A stretch of DNA of 64,000 nt from Rhizoctonia solani (Eukaryota > Basidiomycota > Agaricomycetes > Cantharellales > Ceratobasidiaceae): assembly GCF_016906535.1 (NCBI RefSeq), contig NC_057377.1, positions 248,001-312,000 of the forward strand. The letters run 5' to 3'. The translations under genes and the position numbers were made by a program. Below are positions 1-11,400 of the stretch, piece by piece (position 1 is the stretch's first letter; every line of letters starts with the position of its first letter). The notes below the pieces were generated by a model, which saw only the letters and a list, made by a program, of their open reading frames with translations, did no database searches and was not told where the DNA came from.

Positions 1-1267
1 AACAGGGTCTGAAAGTGGTGTGTATCGGAGGACCTGAAGCCGAGGTGGGTATTCCAGACCGAGCTGGAAAGTAGATGTGCGCGAACACTAAGCGATGAAT
101 ATGACGATCAAATACCTCGCACACACGTGTAGCTATGTATGTATTGAATGCGCCGCAGCTGGAGCTTGACATTGCATTACCGATGGTGCGTATTCCATTG
201 TTTAACGTACGGACCCACCAGATACCACAAGCGACCGGATAACAGACACAAGTATAGGGCCTGTCACAAGCTTGTGCAGGGCGTTGTTGCCCGTATTTTA
301 GATCAGCTGTACTTGTGATCCGGAGAAAGACACAGCACGCAGCCAGGACATGGTCAACATCGTAAGAATGAATAGAATGTATGTAAGCATCAGGAGCTCC
401 TGAATGCGGCACCTGCAGGCTACTGACTGAGCGCTTGACCCTACTGTGGCATATACGAGTCCTTGAACGAGGCTTTTAGGTTTCGCAACTGACAAGACTT
501 GACTGCCCGTCCCGGTACCGGCTACTCGCTGTCCGTGCAGCATTGCGGGCTGGGGCTCGTATCACAGCATGGGTTCAGGATGAGGACTGGAGAAGGTTTG
601 ATTGCCGCTTGCTGACGACTGCAGTGGCGTTGTGGCGAGTCGAAAGGGCACTCAGTTCGAGTTTGTGTATCTGATCCAGAGCAGAGCTCCGAATGTGTGT
701 ATAGCTTTCGGTCTCAGGATAGCAGGGTTGGGGATCGTTCACCTATGAGTCTCTCTCATAGTGCAGCTCTTGCGTCTCGACTTGACTCCTTTCGCTGTTG
801 CGATAGCTTCGTGTCCCAAGTTCCCTCGAGTGACCATTGGCTCCGGAATGTAGCCAGCAGAGGACTCAGTTACGGACTAGACCACCTGAGCCAAAAGCTG
901 AGGTATCCCGACTACTCTGACGTTCATAAGGTCTGTTCATGGTCTGGTACTTATGGTTAGGTGGCTGCCTAGAATGGAGGCACGAATAGCGCTTATAAAT
1001 GTTGATCTTAGAGTGCCTTTATCTTTCGTCGAGCTCTTCCTTCACCGGCTTAACTAGCTTGTCACCTCGTCGAGGTTGTAGACCATGACGAAATGCCATA
1101 ATCTTATAACAGAAGTCTGAGAACCACTGAGTTCGCTGGGAACAGACGAGTTTAGGACATATGCATCAGAATAAGTGAGCAACAGAGCTCTTTGATCTTG
1201 CGGAATTCGCTGACATTTCACCACAGACAATGCAGGCGTCAGGTGATCATAGTACATCGGATAGTAC
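1..1267. other. no gene recognised (left flank)
   Basis: Short open frames exist on both strands, the longest about 140 codons, but none resembles a family I know. The minus frame at 1054-1267 is only the read-through of the uL2m exon in a wrong frame. No tRNA, repeat or array is apparent. Confidence 0.5.
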
Positions 1268-2097
1268 TCAGTTATTCCGCTGAACACCACGAGGTCGCTC
1301 CTTGACCACAAACTTATTCCCATCCCGATCGGAGGACCGGCGGGTGCGACGCCCCTTGGTAAGCCAGCCCCAGACAGAGCGCGGATGTTTTCCTCCCTTG
1401 GACTTTCCACGACCTCCTCCATGGGGGTGATCGCATCTTTATGCGTCGTCAGAACAGCCAAGCGAATTGACTCGGGCACTCACGCATTCATGGCCACACC
1501 ACGGACGTGTGGACGGTGGCCTAGCCACCTACTGCGTCCTGCCTTGCCCAGGTTGCGGTGTTTCCAGTCGGGGTTGCTGACCTTGCCAATGGTAGCGACG
1601 CATCGCTGCATGATGTTGCGCACTTCACCGCTTTGGAGTCGAACCTGGGTCCAGAGGCCCTTTTCGTCGTGGGCGACGACTTGAGCAAAGGTTCCTGCTG
1701 AACGGACGAGCGAGGCTCGGCCGACCGGGGAGAGGGAGATGGCATGGATGAGGGCGCCAGCTGGGATGAGACGGAGAGGAAGGACGTTGCCTGGCTTGAG
1801 TGTACGAGCACGAAGGACACCGAGGGAGAGATTTGTGGAAGCGACGGCGGCGGCGAGGTCTGATGCGTCTGGGGTGGTGGCAAGTGCGGTTTGGGGAGAC
1901 GAAGGCGAAGAGTTGGCCAGTAGCTTGAGAGAGCGTTTCGTCGGGGGCGGAGAATCGGTGAACCCTTCAATCAACCCGTTGGGAATGCATATCGATCTCA
2001 GAATATTTAGTTCCATTGCGCCCAACATCTCATGGGTCAGGTGTAGAATAGGAAGAACAGGATATTTTACCAAGTCCGAAACCGTTCCAGACCCCAT
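1268..2097 (-). CDS. mitochondrial large-subunit ribosomal protein uL2m, C-terminal half only
   Basis: uL2 lies at the peptidyl-transferase region of the large ribosomal subunit; this one is the mitochondrial type. Exon 2097-1484 carries [28 protein letters not shown] and [11 protein letters not shown]...VRGVAMN. A 47-bp intron (1483-1437, GTGAGT...AAAG) joins it to exon 1436-1268, which gives the hallmark [16 protein letters not shown] and ends at a TGA at 1268. Without that splice the frame stops at once, so the intron is secure. Homology begins around IPNGLIEGF. The N-terminal OB-fold half, with the RGGGHKRR motif expected in the family, is not found in any minus frame up to the divergent GH79 gene. 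The open frame upstream of IPNG does not look like a mitochondrial presequence. The locus is therefore either a truncated copy or a gene with an unrecognised distant 5' exon. Identity is sure; function is not. Confidence 0.85.
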
Positions 2098-2817
2098 AGA
2101 CCCAGATTATCTCTCTTAATTTCACTAAAGCACTTCTGAAATGCTTTCTTCCTGATGGTTGTGTCTGTCTGCGTCGCCCTTCTGTTTTCGAACTACACAC
2201 CATCATCCACATCATTGGCACGTTAATGTTCTCACCCCTCTTGGCACCCACCTCCGGTTTAATTCCCAACACACGCTGCTATTGCTTGTAAGTTGCCAAG
2301 AGAGAAAGGGCAATTCTAGTAAGTTGATCACCCACTGAAACGTTTCTCTTGGCTGAACTTGGCCTCTACTTACCGGATTTTGAATGGGATACGAACCGAG
2401 CTTTGGCCGCGGATCAAGGGTCATTCACATATTCAATGATTTTGAATCGTCAGTTGGACTCTGGGCATCGACAACACGGAGCCTACGTCATTAGCTGTGG
2501 ACAAATAGGGACCGTCAAACCATCCAATCGACGTCTAGTTATCTATTGATGACAGGGTTTTTCTCTAGCACGCCAAGCCTTATGTACTTGCTCATCGCGA
2601 CTCATGCCGATTTTTGTTCGGTACCTAGGTTCTCTTATACAAACTTCTTCTATAATTCGGGAGGATGATAACCATTCAAAGGCATGAACTTTCATCCTTT
2701 GATATTTGAGCGGCAGCTTGAACACGACAAGTCCTTGGCATCGGTCTGTAGAGTACTCAATAAGGCTGCGATTCATGGCCTCTGAACAAGCGCATGCACA
2801 CTTGACCGTCCTTTGGA
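2098..2817. other. intergenic region between divergent uL2m fragment and GH79
   Basis: I searched this stretch on the minus strand for the missing uL2m N-terminal half and did not find it. A minus-strand ATG at 2424, followed by 17 codons and a GTAAGT donor, could be a first exon, but its peptide does not match uL2. The stretch presumably holds the GH79 promoter. Confidence 0.4.
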
Positions 2818-5147
2818 ATGACTCGCCTCTGGACTGGTATATTGGTTGTGACAGCAGCCGTGTCCAACGCCGCCGTCACCGTTTACCGAGCCGGCGATCA
2901 CGGAGCATATGTCACGACTACGACTTCAGCCGCCTCCGCCAGCTTTACTGGAACAGCGGCGTATGACCCCACCATCTTGACACCCCCACCGCCTCCTGCG
3001 CAACTCAATCGTGATTTTGTAGTACTGGCAAGTCTCAACGCCCTACTTTACTCATAGTCAGCTCACACTATCTAAGCAATAGCTGAGCCAAAGTGAACCA
3101 GAGGGTGTGAGCATTCCTATCCCCGGCTCATACCTTGGATTTTCCATTGAATTATCCGTCGCAAACCGAGTCATTGGAAAGAACTCCTCAGTCTTATCCG
3201 TCCCATTTTTGAACCACATAGCCAACGTCGTCAATCGTGCTGGCGCTATTCGTCTTCGAGTGGGCGGAAATAGTATGTACATTTCATTACGATATATTCA
3301 GGATGAAATCTTAACCGTCGATAGCGCAAGAACGAGCAATTCTGCGTTCCGAAGGGTTTCCTGGGGGTGAAATTCTGATCAAGACCCAAGAGGGAAATAC
3401 TACCACCTCAACCCCTCATGTCGAATTCGCACCCGAACTCATTAAAATGCTTGCTAATGTCGCTGGTTTGGTCAAAACTGATATCTTCTTGGTGAGTTGA
3501 TATATACGTTTATGTATTTGCTTGGCAGCACAATCAGCTAAATATAAACTTGGAAGGGGCTCAACTTTATGGACATAAATGATCTATCAAATCAAGTGGC
3601 TTTCGCTGCAATGGCTGAAGAAATGCTAGGCTCGAACCTCCATGGTATCGCATTAGGTAACGAGCCTGATTTGTATGAGCGGCCAGGTCATATGAAGCGC
3701 CCCAACCCTTACAATTTCGACCAATACATGAACGAGTGGGCGAGCGTATCAAATGCGCTGGCCACCAACCCCGCATATACCAACCACCAGATCTTGATGG
3801 GGCCTAGCACGTGTTGTGCAGCCAGTAATCCCAGGTGGAATAACCGTATGTTGCCCTGCCTTATCCTCAAGCAAGTTGAGCTGAGGGCCCTCAATAGTGG
3901 CGTTGGCCGATGCCGGTTACTTACAGCGTTTTGCGAACGAGTTGAAGATTATCACCGTTCAAAGGTACCCTCGTAATAACTGTCAAATTAATGGAGTCGA
4001 GGACCCACAACTTCTCTTCGCTAATTATCTGACCCACGAGCAAATCAGCCAACTCGCTGATGAATATGCCGAATTTTCTGGTAAGAGCTCTCAATTTTTC
4101 ACGAGTGAGCGATCAATGATGATGGCAACCGCAGGCGTTGTCCAAGCAGCAGGGAAGCCGCTATACATGTTTGAAACTAATACGGCCGCATGCGGTGGCT
4201 TTCCTGGTATTTCAGATTCTTTTGGTGCCGGATTGTGGGCTACGGACTGGGCACTCAAGCTCGCCGCCACAAACTTCTCTTCCACTCTCCTCCATGTCGG
4301 CGGTCAAAACGACTATTATAACCCGTTCACTCCTCCACCAACGAATCAATCTTCATTTCGTCAATGGACTACTGGCTCTGTTTATTATACTGCTCTCATC
4401 ACTGCCGAGTTTTTCGGAAAGAGTGGCAAAAGTCGGATCATGGATCTCAATGCCAACAATGGTGAAAACCTCACGCCCGGTTATGTAGTATATGAGGATG
4501 GTCAACCGACTCGTGTACTGCTCATTAACTACGTGGATGATCCATCGGGCGGGCATGATATTGTCGCCCGCATTCAGATCGGCGCTCAGGGAACTCAGCA
4601 ACCTGCTGCGAGCCCACGACAAGTTCGAGTCAAGTATTTTGAAGCGCCTAGCGTCAGTTTCAAGGGCAATATGACGTGAGCCTAACTCTTGCTTTTTCTG
4701 TCCATGCGCCCTAACCTATTTGTTTAAAGTTGGGCTGGTCAAACTCTGGGTAATCATTTTGAATCTGATGGGCGACTAAAAGGCGAAGAGGTCATACATA
4801 CGATCCAGTGCGATGCCACAACGAACCAATGTGCTATTCCACTCAAAGCACCATCCCTCGCGCTCATCTTCCTCACTGATGCCGCTTTACAAAACTCGTC
4901 TCCTACGGAAGGCGCGACTGCTAGCTTCGAAACTACATTCCGGACTCGAGAAAGACACACTGCAACGATCGACCAGGCTGTGCTTTCTACGAGTAATGGC
5001 AGGGGCGGAGGGGGCGGACACCGAATTGGTAGTACGAGTTTCGGAAGTATTGGAAACGGAGGGACACCGAATCTGTATACTCCTGGGATGGGGCTTTTAG
5101 TTGGTTTGACCACTGGTATCATGATGATATTAAAATATGGTAGATAA
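2818..5147 (+). CDS. secreted glycoside hydrolase family 79 (beta-glucuronidase-like)
   Basis: GH79 enzymes remove glucuronic acid from proteoglycans or plant arabinogalactan. The protein starts MTRLWTGILVVTAAVSNAA, a signal peptide. Exons join as follows: 2818-3027; 3083-3272 (SIPIPGSYLGFSIE, AIRLRVGGN); an exon reading TQERAILRSEGFPGG; one from about 3557 with GIALGNEPDLY, whose Glu in NEP is the expected acid/base; and one from about 3898 with KPLYMFETNTAACGG, whose Glu in FETN is the expected nucleophile. The last exon, from about 4730, adds the C-terminal beta domain, a Gly-rich linker and a hydrophobic tail (LLVGLTTGIMMIL) that suggests membrane or GPI anchoring. Length is about 590 residues, normal for the family. 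Intron 1 appears to use a GC donor (CTG|GCAAGT at 3028). The gene converges on coatomer delta. Substrate is inferred from family only. Confidence 0.92.
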
Positions 5148-5637
5148 TCGTCTTTAGTTTGATATATGTGATGGCGTAAATGCTCCCTTTTTTTATTTGC
5201 GACATGTAGGCTCTATTCATTCAATTGAAGCTTCTTTTACCATGGAGCCCGCCTCTCTGTTATCTGTTCATGATACTAGATGTATCTGGGTAACAGTCAA
5301 TAATATGTTGATCATGATGAGATGGTCTCCTGCCATGAAATGACCCTGGTTGTATGCGGTAGCGTCCAGCGCCTTACAAGACTCCTTTAGTATTTACCCA
5401 ACCTAATGGATTAGCTAAAGTTTCCCCTAACATTGATGGCACATGAAGTCGGTTAGAATATTTCATGGACGCGAGGCTGGTCGACTTATGCATTTATTGA
5501 GATTTATAGCCTGAAGTTCTACAACATATCGGGATGACATTTATTTATCAGCTGGTACATGAACAATTGGTGTTATCCCGTCTCATCCTCACCTCAAAAT
5601 GATTCAAGTCCAAAATCTCATTTTGTTATCGTTAAAT
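5148..5637. other. intergenic, between convergent 3' ends
   Basis: AT-rich sequence between the GH79 stop and the coatomer delta stop. It presumably holds both 3' UTRs. I see no gene or repeat. Confidence 0.5.
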
Positions 5638-7676
5638 CTACACAATCGAGTATTGCTCTACCCCGATTCTAACCTCTTTGCTGAATGTTACCGAACCCTC
5701 TCCGCCCACCCGTTCAACGTCGAGAACTTCCACACCAATGAGACTCTTTTCGGACTTGAAGTCAACCTGAGAAGAAAGTTGGTTAGTATTGCGAAATTTG
5801 ATTGATTTAGATAGATATTTTATGGGGGAGTTTGAAAAAATAAATTGATTCTATATAGGGAGAGAAAAGAGAACTAACGCACCTTGACCGGGAAGAAAGC
5901 CTCTGCATCATCTCCACCGACACTAAACTCCAACGATCCCGTTGTGTCAGACTCGGAAGAAACCGAGTCGGTTGTCCAGTCCAGAGAGTGGGTGCTCGGG
6001 TTAATTGACCATGAACCAGTGTGTGATGAAACAGTTGGGTATGCGCCACTCCTGTCAATATAAAATTAGGTTAGCGAAGCTATGGCGAGAGAGAGGTAGA
6101 GCGTACGGGAGAGGTATGCTAATCACAAGGTCCTGCAAATCCAGATCCGTATTTTGCAATTCCCATTCGATGTTCACTTCGCATGTTCCATCTCCAGCCG
6201 GAGACGGCCAAACATTGACTATATACAGAATTAATATACTTAAATCGTCATTTGGCACCTGAAACTCACTTGACAAAGGCAACCTAGTTTCGTCCTTGGA
6301 GCCCCACCTCCATTTGAGCACGTTCAAAGGCTGGGGCTGACCAACAGGGAACCCTCTCGCTGGATCTTTCAGTTTCACCTCACCCTGAATCCCAACACCT
6401 CCAGCAAACTTGGCGACATTGGGATGCTGCTTGAACTGAGCACCCTCTCCTCCCGACCCGAGTGGTGCAATGTTCAATTTGATACGGGCGTCCGCAGCAT
6501 CGGCGACTTTGAGATCCAAGTCACCCATAATTTCCAGTTCTTTCGGCCGGCCGTCACGAAGGATGGAAGCCTTGACTCTCTCGCGGATGACAACGTGGAC
6601 TGATTCTTCGTGGACGGCTGGCCCAGGAGGCGGAGCAGACAAGGTAGCACTAGCGGATAGGTCTGGGGGCACAGGTGTGCCCGGAATAGAGCCGGTCGGA
6701 GTAGCGAGTTCACCGCCCATGGCATCGAGAAGTTCGGACTGCTTGGCCTTTTTGCTGCCGAGCTTCATGCCCGAGGCCTTGAAAGCCGGCTTGAGGCTTG
6801 AAGGTTGAGGAGATACAGCGCTATGAAGCAAAATGTCAAACGAACGGATCCAATTAGATATGAGTTTGGACCCACCGACGCTCTGCAGGAGCTTCAAAGC
6901 GAGGAACACTGGAGTATCCACCACTTCCACCCATTCCAGGACTAAGATAACTGCTACCGATACCTCCACTACCTCCTTGAGCACGTTTCTGCATCTCGCG
7001 ACGCTGCATTTCGAGCTGCTTGGCGCGTCGCTTGAGTTCCTCTTTGGCCTCTGCTTCTTTATTCTACTCGAACAATCAATAATCATGGCACATATAATAC
7101 GAGGTGAATCTCACCTTGGCAATGATTTCCTGAATCTTCTCCTCGTGACTTTCCATTTCCAAGATACTCCTGACTTGCTGGAGCCCAACTTGCTCACGGT
7201 ATCCCAAATTCACAACCTCATCGAACGCGCCCAATAGTTCAAAGGCGTTTCGTGAAATCTCCCGTTCATCCGCGGTTCGACATATATCCGAGACGACTCG
7301 AGCAAACAGGTGTAAGGTATCTATATCTTGCAGAATATTTGAACCTTTGTTGGTAATCAGAAGAATGTAGAGATCTTCGAGAGGCTGGTACACGTAGCGC
7401 ACGTCTTGGGCCTCGATCGATGTGTGTTGGGAGTTGGCAGGAATTAGTTTGGGGAAAGAGGTAAGCAACCCATCGATACGAGACCGTGGCATTTCACGGA
7501 ACTGGCGAGAAATCACCGCTAAATGCGCAAAGATTAATTAACTTCAATGGGTTAAACAGGGAGGCGACGTACGTTTCCCCCCTTTGGTACATATAGACGC
7601 AGCCAATACCACCTATTTGTTGCACTAAGCATCGACGCATCATGTATTCCGGGGAGCTGGGATCAGAGCCTACCAT
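5638..7676 (-). CDS. RET2: coatomer subunit delta (delta-COP, archain)
   Basis: Subunit of the COPI F-subcomplex, which coats vesicles for Golgi-to-ER retrieval. The coding start is a lone ATG (7676-7674) directly abutting a GTAGGC donor. After the intron, VVLAASICTKGGK continues, matching the conserved delta-COP N-terminus. Next come VISRQFREMPRSRIDGLL (longin-like domain), ARVVSDICRTADEREISRNAFELLGAFDE, a charged helix (KEELKRRAKQLEMQRREMQ), a Gly/Ser linker, and GMKLGSKKAKQSELLDAMGGE. The mu-homology domain follows, with HVVIRERVKASILRDG, NVWPSPAGDGTCEVNIEWEL and SLEFSVGGDDAEAFFPVK. The last exon (about 5770-5638) reads GVEVLDVERVGGEG...VEQYSIV and stops at 5638. About 530 residues, full length, at least eight exons. 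Confidence 0.95.
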
Positions 7677-8408
7677 TTTATAAGAGGGATGAGATCGAGG
7701 GTATGGAGAAGGAACAAGACGACGTGTCGCTAAGCGCCAACTATTACATAAGCCGGTCTTGACTGATGCTCGAGTCTCTACATCAGAAGAATATGTTTTT
7801 TTTTGTTACGGTAAAGTATATAACTACCGAATCCGATTGATAGTCATTAATTTAATATGGTAAATAAAGGGTCTCCAAGTAGGCAGAAGAACGAAGACAA
7901 TTCGAACCCTTTGTTTAATTTGAGAAAGGTGTTTGGATTTTTTCCGATAACCTCAGCGGATACGAGTCGCACTTTTCATTTACGAGATCTCATGAGTGAA
8001 ATTTTTGAACATGATGCTTTTATGCATACTGGTGCGAAAATGTATGTATTCATTCAAACACTGTCAATTTATATTGAGATTTACCGCGCCACTGCGCCCC
8101 GACTTCAGCTTCCCCCTCGTTCGGCAAGATGAATTAACCAGAATTTGTCAACCATATGAATAGATCACATAAATCATCCTATTATAAGGGGATGCAGATA
8201 GATCTGCTGCTGTGAACCACGCTTACCGGCAACCACGCTTAGCTGGAAACAAACGTAGACACGCTTTATGTACAGACAAAGCCCACTTGAATAAGGACAG
8301 CAAAACTAGATTATTCTGTTTTCAGGTCTAAGTTCAATCCGGAGTTCTTAGCAATGACAGGTTCTTTGTAATGCTGATAGTGGAAGCCTAAGTCAACAAT
8401 TAGATACA
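7677..8408. other. intergenic, coatomer delta promoter side
   Basis: A plus-strand open frame of 91 codons (7857-8132) starts at an ATG in AT-rich DNA and resembles no known family. I leave it uncalled. The region holds the delta-COP promoter and the 3' flank of the NLR gene. Confidence 0.4.
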
Positions 8409-11400
8409 TCAATCAATATAACATCTCGCCCATTCATTTCCGAGAGTAAGTCTGGTATTCAAAGGCTCAGTACCAAACGCGACATCACCCACAATGAATA
8501 GCAGGTTGGGCGGGCGAAGGAGCAAAATATCGCAGTGAATAATAGGGCAGAACCAAAACAATAACTGATTCTCAACTCCTTTCACCCATCCATCGCCAGT
8601 TAATGTCACTGGACCAAATGCTTTGATCTTTGAGCCAAGTTTTCCTTTAGTAGAAGTATGATTTTCATGAGGAACTCTTCGATTATTGATATCTCTCTGT
8701 TCCATTGCAGGTTTATTTCTCGAATAAAGCATATCTTGTGTTTTGTCGAACCCGGCTTTAGGAAGGTTCACCTCCCACAGTTCAGCTGACTTGTTCATCC
8801 CAAGCAGTCCCACGACAATGCGGACACAACGAGGGGAGAATGCCACGCATATAACCTGGTTTAGGTTCGTCTTGATCGTGGTCTCGAGTCGTGGCCCGCA
8901 GCTTACAAGGATGGCCCCATCTTGTGAGCGTACGCTGCGAAAATCATTTGGCCATTGTGATCGAGCAATAAAATGGTCTTCTGTATTGAATAAAGTTTGA
9001 TAATGATAGCGTCGAAGCTGTTCCTTTTCATACAGGTTCCAATCGAATTTTGGGTTGATGTGGATGTCCCATGGATTTTTCGATCCGAGATCTTCGTTTT
9101 CGCTTGACCGTCTTAGTGGAGTACTGTGTGTCTCAGGTATTTCTATCGGATAGCTGATAATTGTGCTAGCATGTGCATCCCAAATGCAGATCGTTTTGTC
9201 GTAGCTTGAAGCAACATAGGACCCGTCGGGAGAATATGCTAGCGATGATACCCCTCCGGTATGTCCCCCAAGTGGTAAACCAAGTTGCTTGCCAGTATTG
9301 ACATCCCAGAACCGGATTGTCTCGTCCAGAGAACCAGAGACGAATTTAGGGCTGTCGGGTGCAAAGGCGACCGACGAGACCCCCTGTGTATGGCCTTGAA
9401 AAATTCCGAGAGGGAGACCACTATATACATCCCACATTCTTATGGTTCGGTCAGAAGATCCGGAAACAAGGCGGGTCCCGTCAAGAGAAAACGCGACGGA
9501 ATTCACAGCATCCAAATGCCCTTCGAGCACTTGGCTGGCTTGGAGGCCGGAGGTAATATCCCATATCCGAATGGTTGTATCTGCAGAACCAGAAGCTAGT
9601 TGCATACAGGTGGGCGAGAACACAAGAGAGGGTATGCGAGCTTTATGGCCTATCAGTGGGGCCCCGATCTGCTCCTTGGAACGGATGTCCCATATTCGTA
9701 TGACGTTGTCCGAATGCCCCGAGGCTATATAAGTGGGTACACTCCGAGAGATGGCAATAGAACGGACCGATTGCGGACTACGAGTATCGAGCGTGTCAAG
9801 GCGCCTATCATCATCCATATTATAGATGCAGATGGTGTGAGCGGAAGTCCCGGCCACAAGTGTTGAGCCGTCCGAGGATATTGCGAAGCAAACAATATTT
9901 TCTTCGGATAGCCTGAAACTACTATTGGTGCCGTGCAAACTCCAAGTCTCGATAAATCCAAGGAAAGTCCTATAAAAAACCTGAGTTCCGTCACGAGAGA
10001 ACATGATTGATCCAATCTTTGATTGTGCGCTGAAGGACGCCCATCCTATTCCCTCATCTCCAGACGAGGCTAGATTTCCAGCTTCAACTAATCCCCGAGT
10101 CCGCTTCGAGAAGGTTGTGTATACTGTGTTGGATCTTGCGCACAGAGGTAGCGCCGATATGTAGATGTGGGGGGTGCAAATTGAGCACGCGTTTGCCCCG
10201 AAGTGAGTCAAAAACCTTTGTGCATTGATCAACCCCTTCCAAGTGTCCGGCCATATGTTATTTGTCTGTCTATGTATGTGTAAGTACTAGGCAAAGATGT
10301 TTCATTTGCACCTACATGAAGCCATACTCGTGTCTGACGTAGTAGTGACAGAGCAATTCCAATGCATTTGTTCAAGTTCATCACCTCTACCCAAAATAAA
10401 AATCGAAGTGACATAAATTCGTATAGCATGTCATGTAAATCCTCACAGGTGGGGATCTGAGTTGCCTGAAGATGGCTACCCCAAAACTTGCACGCATAAA
10501 GCAGTGCCAGACAAATTGATTCCTTGACTCGTTCTTGGATACCCGGAATCTCGTTGTCCGCGACGAAAGATGTCTCGAGCTTGCATATATTGAATCGAAG
10601 CTGTCGTTTCATGATGTCGAAGCAGTTTTGAGCTAATATTTTATTTCGCCGAGCTTCATTACAAAAGTACTTTGGACCTGCTCGCATCTGATCGAAAAGA
10701 AAGTCAGGGAATGAGGCATGTAGGGTTGAAACAAGCTCGTCCTCTGCTGGGACATGGAGGACGGAGTACAGAGGATCCAAAGAGTACGTGATTTGATCTT
10801 TTGTCAATTCTAACAGATCCGAGAGAGTTTTCAGAGACATTGGTTCCATCGCGCATACAATTGTCTCGAGTACGGCCCGCATAATTTCCAATTCTTCCTC
10901 TTCCAGGGCTTCGTTAAACGCGAGATCTAGTACCGTGCGATATAGTGCGTCAAGCTCCTTGTATAACTTGTTTACTGTTCCGGTGAGAACTGCCTGGGAT
11001 CCTTTTGAACTTATAGCGAGTACATTCTTTAGCCGAGAGGCCGAGTCTACACGGACGCGCCGGGGACTGACATATCGCACAATAGTGGCAGCGTATATGA
11101 ATAATGTCCCTGACTGCTTTGCGAGTTGGCACAATTGAGCTTCTGTTAGAGGAGGAGATATGTGATGAAGTTCGCTAGCAAGATATGTCTTGATGTCACT
11201 TTCCACTACAGATGCTTCGATGTCATGCAGATGGCTTATGATCGATAGCGTTCTATCTGTTTCCAACATTTTTTCTCGGACAAAGGGTTCTGGTCGGCTT
11301 GTTAGAAGAAACTTGATAGGCATATCCAGGGCGTGGGTTCTCAGGAGGCCGAGAATCGTTTCTGCGCCATCTCTATCTTCACACTCGTCCAAAGCGTCGA

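Noticed and set aside
1739..2119. 126-codon plus frame
   Set aside because: Antisense shadow of the uL2m exon.
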